A stretch of 64,000 nt of DNA from assembly GCA_036557285.1 (NCBI GenBank), contig DATBHW010000044.1:1-64000 (forward strand), read 5' to 3'. This DNA is from Ktedonobacterales bacterium (GTDB lineage: Bacteria > Chloroflexota > Ktedonobacteria > Ktedonobacterales > DATBGS01). Shown in pieces: positions 46,856 through 53,706 of the stretch (position 1 is its first letter; each line of letters begins with the position of its first letter). Position numbers and translations under genes: made by a program. The notes beneath the pieces were generated by a model. That model was not told the DNA's origin, made no database searches, and worked only from the letters and a program-made list of their open reading frames with translations.

Positions 46856-48520
46856 ATGGCTGAAGTACCTCAGAACACCCCGGCGGCGCTGGTCATTGGC
46901 GCTGGTCCAACCGGCTTGATGATGGCCTCGGAGTTGGCGCGGCATGGTGTCCCGTGTCGCATCATTGATAAATTGCCACACGCCAGCACCACTTCTAAAG
47001 CACTCGGTCTGCACTCACGAACGCTGGAGGTCTTCGAGCAGATTGGCGTTCTCGATGAGGCGCTGGCTCATGGTCTCAAGCAACACGGCGTCAACATTTA
47101 CGCCGACGGCCAGCGCATCATCCACATCAGCTTCGACGACCTGCATGGGCCTTATCCCTTCATGCTGAACCTGCCCCAAAGCGAAACCGAGCGTATCTTG
47201 AGCCAGCATCTTGAACAGTTGGGCGTTCAGGTTGAGCGGCAGGTAGAACTGATTGACTTCAGTCAGGACGAGCAGGCTGTCACTGCCAGGCTTCGCCATG
47301 CCGACAGCCACGAAGAAACCGTTACCACATCCTGGCTGACCGGCTGCGACGGCGCGCACAGTGCGGTGCGCCACAGGCTCAATGTTCCATTCAGCGGCTC
47401 AGCCTATCCTGAAGCCTTCGCGCTGGCCGATGTCAAGCTGCACTGGCCGCTTCCAGACGATGAATTGTACTTGTTTTTGAGCCAGGATGGCCTGTTCGCC
47501 GCTTTCCCCATGCCCGGCGGGCGCTATCGCCTGATCTTCGAAACAGCGGCGGAGGCTGGCGAAGAAAAGATGCCAGACCCGACTCTGGAAGAGATCCAGG
47601 GGTATCTCAACAAATTCGCCCCGGCGGGGAGTACCGCCAGCGATCCAGCCTGGCTGGCCGCGTTTCGCACCCATCTACGCCAGGCAGCGCACACGCGACA
47701 CGGGCGCGCCTTCCTGGCTGGCGACGCCGCGCATATCCACAGCCCCGCTGGCGGCCAGGGCATGAATACCGGCCTTCAGGACGCTTATAACCTGGCCTGG
47801 AAGCTGGCCCTCGTAACCGCTGGCTACGCGCCATCTTCGCTGCTCGATACCTACGAGAGCGAGCGCCATCCCGTCGCTGAAAGCGTCATGCGCACCACTG
47901 ATATGATGATCAAAGGCGCAACGCTGCGCAATCCGATTGCCCAGCACATCCGCAACCGGCTTGTGCCGCTGCTGGTACAGCAGGACTTCATCCAGCAGCG
48001 CCTGACCGGACAAATCTCCGAGTTAAGCATCAACTATCGCAAGAGCCAGATTGTCGCCGAATACCATCACAGCCGCTTCAATCACGGACACATCATTGGC
48101 GGCCCCAGGGCCGGTGATCGCGCGCCGGACGCCACCTCACTGCTGCGTGCGGATGGGACCAGCGTCCGGCTGTTCGAGGCGCTGCGCAGTACAAAGCACA
48201 CGCTCCTGCTTATGGCTGACACAGACCACCAGGAGGAATCCTGGCAGCGCCTGACGAGGCTGGCTGATGACATCAACGCCAGCTATAGCCAGCAGATCAA
48301 CGTCTATCTCGTCGCGGCAGGCAGGGCTGCGCCTGCCAGCGGCGCGTCCCGCGCAGCAATCCTGCTGGACCCGGAACTTACACTGCATCAAGGCTACGGC
48401 GCGATTGCCGAGTGCCTGTATCTGATTCGCCCCGACGGCTACATCGGCTATCGCAGTTATCCGGCTGAGGCCGCGCGCCTCATTGACTATCTGAAGCAGA
48501 TATTGCTTTCAGAACGCTAA
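46856..48520 (+). CDS. FAD-dependent aromatic monooxygenase (PHBH/PheA type)
   Basis: A 554-residue group A flavoprotein. The N-terminal dinucleotide fold is VIGAGPTGLMMASELARHG, the DG motif is GCDGAHSAVRHRL and the GD motif is AFLAGDAAHIHSPAGGQGMN. A C-terminal thioredoxin-like domain of about 140 residues follows, as in phenol hydroxylase and tetracycline/rifampicin-modifying relatives. It uses NAD(P)H and O2 to hydroxylate aromatic or polyketide substrates. In this exporter cassette it probably inactivates or prepares a xenobiotic. AGGAGAGG precedes the ATG. Confidence 0.92.
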   Translation: MAEVPQNTPAALVIGAGPTGLMMASELARHGVPCRIIDKLPHASTTSKALGLHSRTLEVFEQIGVLDEALAHGLKQHGVNIYADGQRIIHISFDDLHGPYPFMLNLPQSETERILSQHLEQLGVQVERQVELIDFSQDEQAVTARLRHADSHEETVTTSWLTGCDGAHSAVRHRLNVPFSGSAYPEAFALADVKLHWPLPDDELYLFLSQDGLFAAFPMPGGRYRLIFETAAEAGEEKMPDPTLEEIQGYLNKFAPAGSTASDPAWLAAFRTHLRQAAHTRHGRAFLAGDAAHIHSPAGGQGMNTGLQDAYNLAWKLALVTAGYAPSSLLDTYESERHPVAESVMRTTDMMIKGATLRNPIAQHIRNRLVPLLVQQDFIQQRLTGQISELSINYRKSQIVAEYHHSRFNHGHIIGGPRAGDRAPDATSLLRADGTSVRLFEALRSTKHTLLLMADTDHQEESWQRLTRLADDINASYSQQINVYLVAAGRAAPASGASRAAILLDPELTLHQGYGAIAECLYLIRPDGYIGYRSYPAEAARLIDYLKQILLSER

Positions 48521-48541
48521 AAGCAAGGAGGTATTTTCACT

Positions 48542-48997
48542 ATGGCAGGGCAGAGCAAATCCACCCGGCTTCCCTGGTTCGTCCCCATCTTCAACCCCAT
48601 AGCCCGGCTGCTCCTGGCTGCTGGCATCCCGATGGGACCCAACGTGCTTGTCACTGTGCGAGGTCGCAAGAGCGGTCTGCCTCGGACCACGCCCTTGACC
48701 GTCATCGAGTTCTCCGACAAGCGGTGGCTGATGGCCCCCTACGGCGAAGTCAACTGGGTACGCAATTTACGTGCTGCTGGCCGGGCCACTATCACTGTGA
48801 GACGGCGAAAAGAAGAGGTGACTGCCGTCGAGTTAGGGCCGACAGAAACCACTGCGTTCTTTCGGGACGTTCTGCGCCCTCGCGTCCAGCGGACACGGGT
48901 CGGCGCGTGGATTGTGCGTCACATTGATCAGGTTGATCTCGACCACCCAGAAGAAGCGGCTAGAGGCCGACCAGTTTTCGAACTCCATCCACAATGA
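48542..48997 (+). CDS. F420-dependent nitroreductase-like (DDN family) protein
   Basis: A 151-residue split-barrel protein. The signature VLVTVRGRKSGLPRTTPLTV and the downstream MAPYGEVNWVRNLRAAG are typical of the deazaflavin-dependent nitroreductase family. Many members bind F420 and reduce quinones or nitro compounds, while others act as plain flavin-binding reductases. AAGGAGG precedes the ATG. In context it would detoxify quinones made or met by the neighbouring monooxygenase. Confidence 0.88.
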   Translation: MAGQSKSTRLPWFVPIFNPIARLLLAAGIPMGPNVLVTVRGRKSGLPRTTPLTVIEFSDKRWLMAPYGEVNWVRNLRAAGRATITVRRRKEEVTAVELGPTETTAFFRDVLRPRVQRTRVGAWIVRHIDQVDLDHPEEAARGRPVFELHPQ

Positions 48998-49030
48998 GAG
49001 AGACCGAAACGCAAACAGGGAGGTACGTCT

Positions 49031-49537
49031 ATGACACTGCTAAAGACACTACTGTTCACCGTCCTGGTTCCCGGCGCGGTAATAGTCTATTTCCCTTTGT
49101 GGCTGCTGGCCTCCCAGGAGGGCGGATTTCATCTGGAGATAGGCTCGCTCTGGATGCTTGGGATGCTTCCCTTCCTGATCGGTGTGGGCATCTACCTGTG
49201 GTGCGCGTGGCATTTTACCTTTGCAGGCCAGGGGACGCCCGCCCCGATTGACCCGCCGAAACATCTGGTGGCAAGAGGCCCATACCGCGTGGTGAGGAAC
49301 CCAATGTACGTGGGCGTTCTCACGGCCTTGCTTGGCGAGGCGCTGCTGTTCCACTCGCTGAGCCTTGTCATCTACGCCGCGCTGGTCTTCGTGGCTGTTC
49401 ACCTGTTTGTCGTGTTCTATGAAGAGCCGCGCTTGCGGCGACAGTTTGGCGCATCCTACCAGGACTACTGCGCCCAGGTACCCCGCTGGATTCCGCGTCT
49501 GTCACTCTGGCGACGAAAGCGTTCTCTTGCTGGCTGA
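49031..49537 (+). CDS. Isoprenylcysteine carboxyl methyltransferase-like membrane protein
   Basis: A 168-residue protein with four hydrophobic helices and the SAM-binding C-terminal motif RGPYRVVRNPMYVGVL plus FYEEPRLRRQFGASYQDYCAQVPRWIPR of the ICMT/PEMT superfamily. Bacterial members methylate small lipophilic acids or phospholipids, so protein isoprenylation need not be involved. GGGAGG lies eight bases before the ATG. Its placement inside the exporter cassette suggests modification of the exported compound or protection of the membrane. Confidence 0.85.
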   Translation: MTLLKTLLFTVLVPGAVIVYFPLWLLASQEGGFHLEIGSLWMLGMLPFLIGVGIYLWCAWHFTFAGQGTPAPIDPPKHLVARGPYRVVRNPMYVGVLTALLGEALLFHSLSLVIYAALVFVAVHLFVVFYEEPRLRRQFGASYQDYCAQVPRWIPRLSLWRRKRSLAG

Positions 49538-49599
49538 GGAAACGCTCACTTTTTGCATCGTTTTCGTACTAACACCGTCATCAACAGGAGGCTTGCGCT

Positions 49600-50757
49600 A
49601 TGTCGTTCCTGCGTATCGGCGCTCTGACGCTGCGCATCGTGCGTCAGTTCCTGCGCGACCCGCGTACCCTGGCGCTCATTTTTCTGGCGCCTATCCTGGT
49701 CATGACCCTGCTCAATCTGGTTCTGAACAATCAAACATCAGCGATTACACTGGCCGTCGTCCTGCCCACCGGCAGTGATCAGGCCACCGCTCTCTTTAAC
49801 CAGAATCTGAAGCAGGCGCTTGAGCAGCAAAAAGACACGCTGAGCGTCAGCTACATCGCCGCCAGCGATGTGGACAGCACGCTCGACAACGGCGACGCCA
49901 ATGGGGTGCTGATCTTCCCAGCCGATTTTGCTGCCCAACTTCAGCAAGGCAACGCGGCAGCCGAAAGCGTCACCCTGAAGCTCGATGGCTCAAAACCTGG
50001 CCCGGCCAAAGCCCTCAATAACGCCGTGACAGCCCTCATCAAAAATCTGACGCAGCAGGCGGCTCCAAGCGGCCAGAGCGCGGCGGGCGCGTCTCTAACC
50101 AGCAGCCCCGCTCTCAGCGTGACCAGCGAATATCTGCCCGCCAGCAGCAAAGACTACGGCCAGACGGATGCGCTCGCGCCGCTCTTTGTCGGGCTGTTCG
50201 CCTTCTTCTTCATCTTTCTGCTCACCTCTGTCTCGTTCCTGCGCGAGCGCGCGCGCGGCACCATCGAGCGGCTGCTGATCTCGCCGCTGAGCCGCGCCGA
50301 ACTGGTACTGGGCTACGTGCTGGGCTTCACCATCTTTGCTGTCGTGCAATCGCTGCTCATCCTGCTCTATGTGATCTATGTTCTCCAGGTGCATTATGCG
50401 GGCAACCTGGGGCTGATCTTCCTGATCACCCTGGCCCTGACGGTGGGCAGCGTCAACCTGGGCATCTTCCTTTCCACCTACGCGCGCAACGAACTCCAGG
50501 TCATCCAATTTATCCCGCTGGTGCTGGTCCCCCAGGCGCTGCTCGGCGGCCTCTTCTGGTCGGTCAGCAGCCTGCCAGTCGTCCTCAAGCAGATCGCCTA
50601 TGCCTTGCCGCTCACCTGGGCCAACTTTGGCCTTACGGATGTCATGCTCAAAGGCAAGGGGTTAGAAACCATCTGGCCCGATCTGCTGGTGCTGGTTGGC
50701 TTCGCCGCCTTGATGGTGGTGCTGGCGGCCTTCACCGTTCGGCGCGAAAGCGCCTGA
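49600..50757 (+). CDS. ABC-2 exporter permease of the TetR cassette
   Basis: A 385-residue permease. One N-terminal helix (TLALIFLAPILVMTLLNLVL) is followed by a large extracytoplasmic domain of about 150 residues (NQTSAITLAVVLPTGSDQ...), then five C-terminal helices with SFLRERARGTIERLLISPLSRAELVLGY, the ABC-2 coupling segment. The layout matches YhgE/DrrB-type exporters. It is the partner of the ATPase at 46010. A hairpin lies 16 bp after the stop codon. Confidence 0.93.
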   Translation: MSFLRIGALTLRIVRQFLRDPRTLALIFLAPILVMTLLNLVLNNQTSAITLAVVLPTGSDQATALFNQNLKQALEQQKDTLSVSYIAASDVDSTLDNGDANGVLIFPADFAAQLQQGNAAAESVTLKLDGSKPGPAKALNNAVTALIKNLTQQAAPSGQSAAGASLTSSPALSVTSEYLPASSKDYGQTDALAPLFVGLFAFFFIFLLTSVSFLRERARGTIERLLISPLSRAELVLGYVLGFTIFAVVQSLLILLYVIYVLQVHYAGNLGLIFLITLALTVGSVNLGIFLSTYARNELQVIQFIPLVLVPQALLGGLFWSVSSLPVVLKQIAYALPLTWANFGLTDVMLKGKGLETIWPDLLVLVGFAALMVVLAAFTVRRESA

Positions 50758-50773
50758 TCGCGCTCCGCTGCGC

Positions 50774-50807
50774 TGGCGGCGTCTCTCTGTCTAGGGAGAC
50801 GCCGCCA
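50774..50807 (+). terminator. Hairpin after the TetR cassette
   Basis: TGGCGGCGTCTC (50774-50785) and GAGACGCCGCCA (50796-50807) form a perfect 12-bp stem. The following GGATTGTG lacks a T-run, so it is at best a weak or Rho-assisted terminator. Confidence 0.5.
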
Positions 50808-50834
50808 GGATTGTGCAGCGTCCTCATTTTTCCC

Positions 50835-50864
50835 GCAAGATGTTTCGCGCAAGATATTTCTTGC
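50835..50864. promoter_or_regulatory. Direct plus inverted repeat upstream of pyrE
   Basis: GCAAGATGTTTC (50835-50846) recurs as GCAAGATATTTC (50849-50860), a 14-bp period. The second copy with TTGC forms the perfect hairpin GCAAGA-TATT-TCTTGC. It ends 58 bp before the pyrE start and looks like a protein or RNA regulatory site. Confidence 0.45.
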
Positions 50865-50922
50865 AAAGCACCCATATCGGTGGTAGCATGCGGAAAATAC
50901 CCACACCTGGAAAGCGCCCTCT

Positions 50923-51516
50923 ATGTCCGACCTGAACGAACACGCTGTTGAGCAGATTTTCCGCGCGGCAGGAGCCGTGTTGGAGGGGCATTTTTTGCTG
51001 ACCTCTGGCCGACACAGCGCCGCCTATTGGGAAAAGTTTCAAGTTCTCCAGTGGCCTCAGCATACCGAGCGCCTGTGTCGCGCCCTGGCCGAACATTACC
51101 GCCCAGCCAACGTCGAGGTGGTTGTTGGCCCGACCACCGGAGGCATTCTGCTGGCCTATGAAGTCGCGCGCCAGCTTGGCGTGCGCGGCATCTTCGTCGA
51201 AAACGACTCTGACCGACCCGGCCATCGCGCCCTGCGGCGCGGCTTTCAAGTGCGCCCTGGCGAGCGCGTGCTTATTGTTGATGATGTGCTGACGGCGGGC
51301 ACCTCTATCCGCGAAGTGCTAGAGGCGCTCACGCCCTTTCAACCTGATATAATCGGCATTGGCGTCCTCATTGACCGCAGCCAGGGGCAGGCGGATTTTG
51401 GCGTGCCCCTGCACGCGCTGCTGCATCTGTCTATTCCCAGCTATGCGCCCGGCGATTGCCCTCTCTGCGCAGCGGGGCAGCCGCTGGTGAAGCCTGGTTC
51501 TCGGAAAATTACATGA
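50923..51516 (+). CDS. pyrE: Orotate phosphoribosyltransferase
   Basis: A 197-residue type I phosphoribosyltransferase that converts orotate and PRPP to OMP in pyrimidine synthesis. Key motifs are FLLTSGRHSAAYWEK, VVGPTTGGILLAYEVA and the PRPP loop VLIVDDVLTAGTSI. The C-terminal CPLC adds a Cys pair also seen in the longer OPRT subfamily. The substrate residues are kept. No other pyr genes are adjacent. The stop codon overlaps the next start (ATGA), so the two products are translationally coupled. Confidence 0.94.
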   Translation: MSDLNEHAVEQIFRAAGAVLEGHFLLTSGRHSAAYWEKFQVLQWPQHTERLCRALAEHYRPANVEVVVGPTTGGILLAYEVARQLGVRGIFVENDSDRPGHRALRRGFQVRPGERVLIVDDVLTAGTSIREVLEALTPFQPDIIGIGVLIDRSQGQADFGVPLHALLHLSIPSYAPGDCPLCAAGQPLVKPGSRKIT

Positions 51517-52265
51517 AAAACTGGTACGAGCAGACCTTCGAGGAGATCGGCGAAGATTTTGAGATTATTTTCGCCGGGCAAATGCCGCGCACACGCGCGC
51601 AGGTCGAGTTTGCCATTCAAGCCCTGCGTCTGGCCCCTGGCGCGCGAGTGCTGGATATTGCCTGTGGCGTGGGGCGGCACTCCATCGAACTTGCCCGGCG
51701 CGGTTATCAGGTAACGGGGCTGGACCTCTCTTCTACGCTGCTGAACATCGCCGCCGAACGCGCCGAGCGCGCGGGGGTACAGATCAACTGGGTGCGCGCC
51801 GATATGCGCGAGATCCCCTTCGCCCACGAATTCGACGCCGCATTCAACATCTTCAGCAGTTGGGGCTATCTCGAATCCGAGGAGGAGGATGAAAAAGTGC
51901 TGGCCGCTGTCGCGCGCGCGCTCCGGCCAGGCGGCGCTTTTCTGCTGGAAACAGCCCACCGCGACTGGCTCATTCGCAATTTTCAGGCGCGCAGTTGGAG
52001 CGAAGGCATCGGTGTGCTGGTGCTGGAAGAGCGCGTGCTGGATTTGCTCAGCAGCCGCTTGCTCGCCGCATGGACAGCGATCTATGATGATGGTCGGCGG
52101 CGCCAGTGGCAGATCAATACCCGCCTGTATACTGCCGCTGAGCTACGGCGTATGCTGGAGAGTGCTGGCTTCAGCGTCAGCCAGTCTTTTGGCGGCTACG
52201 ACGGCGCGCCGCTCACGCTTGATAGCTCTCGACTGATTCTCGCCGCCGAGTTGCCCACGCCCTAA
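51513..52265 (+). CDS. Class I SAM-dependent methyltransferase
   Basis: A 250-residue Rossmann methyltransferase. Motif I is VLDIACGVGRHSIELARRGY, followed by an acidic residue in GLDLSS, the motif II/III region VRADMREIPFAHEFDAAFNIFSSWGY and LRPGGAFLLET. These mark the Methyltransf_25/11 group. The N-terminal WYEQTFEEIGEDF is common in this group. The start at 51513 overlaps the pyrE stop by 4 bp. The substrate is unknown. Confidence 0.88.
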   Translation: MKNWYEQTFEEIGEDFEIIFAGQMPRTRAQVEFAIQALRLAPGARVLDIACGVGRHSIELARRGYQVTGLDLSSTLLNIAAERAERAGVQINWVRADMREIPFAHEFDAAFNIFSSWGYLESEEEDEKVLAAVARALRPGGAFLLETAHRDWLIRNFQARSWSEGIGVLVLEERVLDLLSSRLLAAWTAIYDDGRRRQWQINTRLYTAAELRRMLESAGFSVSQSFGGYDGAPLTLDSSRLILAAELPTP

Positions 52266-52421
52266 ATCTGTTTCGTAACAAGCCTTGCCAAATGCCCCGC
52301 GCATATAATACTATGAGTCCGGGACGCAAACTTGATCTTTTCCCTACCCACCGCAGGCAACTCTTACAACAGACCTTCATGAGTACGTATTGGAGAACGG
52401 GCTGGCTCGCCAGCCCGCCTT

Positions 52422-52466
52422 CCACGAGCAGCCTATGAAACAAACGCTCGTGGTGTTCTTTTTTAG
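52422..52466 (+). terminator. Intrinsic terminator upstream of rsgA
   Basis: CCACGAGC (52422-52429) pairs with GCTCGTGG (52446-52453) across a 16-base loop, followed by TGTTCTTTTTTAG. It may end the pyrE-methyltransferase transcript or act as an attenuator for rsgA. Confidence 0.75.
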
Positions 52467-52537
52467 ACGCCCTGGCTGGTGATCTCGACGCTCGCGCTTT
52501 TGAGCAGCAGCGGTTCTTAATTATGAGGAGGTACCCG

Positions 52538-52573
52538 ATGTTTGATTGTGTTCTGGCCGTTTGTCCGGCATAG
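52538..52573 (+). CDS. Eleven-residue leader ORF before rsgA
   Basis: ATG-initiated ORF of 12 codons including stop (M-F-D-C-V-L-A-V-C-P-A), with an excellent ATGAGGAGG ribosome site seven bases upstream. It ends 10 bp before the rsgA ATG, so terminating ribosomes could reinitiate through the GGAGG in between. It may be a translational coupler and not a functional peptide. Confidence 0.45.
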   Translation: MFDCVLAVCPA

Positions 52574-52583
52574 TGGAGGTGAC

Positions 52584-53663
52584 ATGACTGGCAGCATGAC
52601 TGGCCTTGTGATTGGCAGTGCTCACGGTATTTTCGACGTCGCTCTGGAGGAGGAGACTCTCCGCTGCACCTTACGCGGCAAGCTTCGCAAACCTCATTTT
52701 CAGCCGGAACATGCAGTGGCCGCTTCAGGCCGCAAAGGATTCTCGAAGTTCCTCCGCCTCAGCAAAACCATTCTTCCTCACCAGAACACCCCTGACAGGG
52801 GCGCAAGCAGAGCAACTGCCGTTGCTGATCCCCCCGAAGAAGAAGCTCCGCCCCTGCGTATCTGCGTTGGCGATCTGGTGCGTGTCACGCGCATTGACGC
52901 CAAAAACGGCGTTATCGAGGAAGCGCTTCCCCGGCGCAGCAAAATGTCGCGCGGCTCCTCCGAAACCGGCAATGAGCAGATCATGCTTGCCAATCTCGAT
53001 CAGGCTATCATCGTGCTTGCTGTCCGCGAACCTGAACCCCATTTCGGCTTGCTGGACCGCTATCTGGCGATTGCGGAACACAATCAGATCACGCCGATCC
53101 TCTGCTTGAATAAAATGGACCTGGGCTGCCCCAAAGAGGTCATGGAGGCGGCCAAGCTCTACGCTCGCCTGGGCTATCGCGTACTTGGCACCAGCACCAT
53201 CACCGGCGAGGGGCTGGATACGCTCAAAGACATCCTCGGTGAGAAAACTTCTTTACTGACCGGCCCATCCGGGGTCGGCAAAACATCCCTGCTCAACGCG
53301 CTGGAGCCGGGCTTCAGCCAGCGCATCGGCGCCATCAGCGAGGCTACCGGCAAAGGTCGCCATACCACCACCAGTGTGCGGCTTTTCCCGCTCTCGTTTG
53401 GCGGCTGGCTGGCCGATTCCGCCGGTATCCGTGAACTGGCGCTCTGGAGTATTCCCGCCGAAGGGCTGGCTTCCTGTTTTATTGAGATGCGTCCGTACCT
53501 GGGGAAATGTGAGTTCGAGGATTGCACTCACGCCGAAAATGAGGAGGGCTGCGCCATTCGGCGCGCCCGCAAGCAGGGCAAGATTCGCGTAGCGCGCTAT
53601 CGCAGCTACCTCCAGCTACGCCAGGAAGCCGAGGAAGACGAAAAAACGCTGGCGCGCGGCTGA
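52584..53663 (+). CDS. rsgA: Ribosome small-subunit-dependent GTPase A
   Basis: A 359-residue circularly permuted GTPase that checks late 30S maturation. An OB-fold N-domain is followed by G4 (LNKMDL), then G1 GPSGVGKTSLLN and G3 DSAGI, the permuted order. The zinc knuckle is CEFEDCTHAENEEGC. A 40-residue insertion in the OB domain (HQNTPDRGASRATAVADPPEE) is unusual. The start at 52584 follows GGAGG. A later ATG at 52596 is possible. The last codons overlap the terminator of the convergent relA gene. Confidence 0.93.
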   Translation: MTGSMTGLVIGSAHGIFDVALEEETLRCTLRGKLRKPHFQPEHAVAASGRKGFSKFLRLSKTILPHQNTPDRGASRATAVADPPEEEAPPLRICVGDLVRVTRIDAKNGVIEEALPRRSKMSRGSSETGNEQIMLANLDQAIIVLAVREPEPHFGLLDRYLAIAEHNQITPILCLNKMDLGCPKEVMEAAKLYARLGYRVLGTSTITGEGLDTLKDILGEKTSLLTGPSGVGKTSLLNALEPGFSQRIGAISEATGKGRHTTTSVRLFPLSFGGWLADSAGIRELALWSIPAEGLASCFIEMRPYLGKCEFEDCTHAENEEGCAIRRARKQGKIRVARYRSYLQLRQEAEEDEKTLARG

Positions 53664-53691
53664 AGATCGTCTATCAGCCCGCGCGCCAGCG
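53641..53691 (-). terminator. Intrinsic terminator of relA/spoT, within the rsgA 3' end
   Basis: On the minus strand CGCTGGCGCGCGGGCTGA pairs with TCAGCCGCGCGCCAGCG (one bulge), followed directly by TTTTTT. The stem starts 16 bases after the relA stop codon. Its sequence is also the last coding part of rsgA. Confidence 0.85.
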
Positions 53692-53706
53692 AATCGGTCA
53701 TGCCGC

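Larger units (their letters stand above)
52266..52583 (+). promoter_or_regulatory. rsgA leader region with hairpins and a tiny ORF
   Basis: A TATAAT at 52304-52309 has only weak -35 candidates. The leader contains the perfect hairpin CGGGCTGG-CTCG-CCAGCCCG (52398-52417) and then an intrinsic terminator (52422-52466). A short ORF with a strong ribosome site (52538-52573) lies directly before rsgA. This could be an attenuated leader, or a small RNA of about 150 nt ending at the terminator. Confidence 0.45.
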
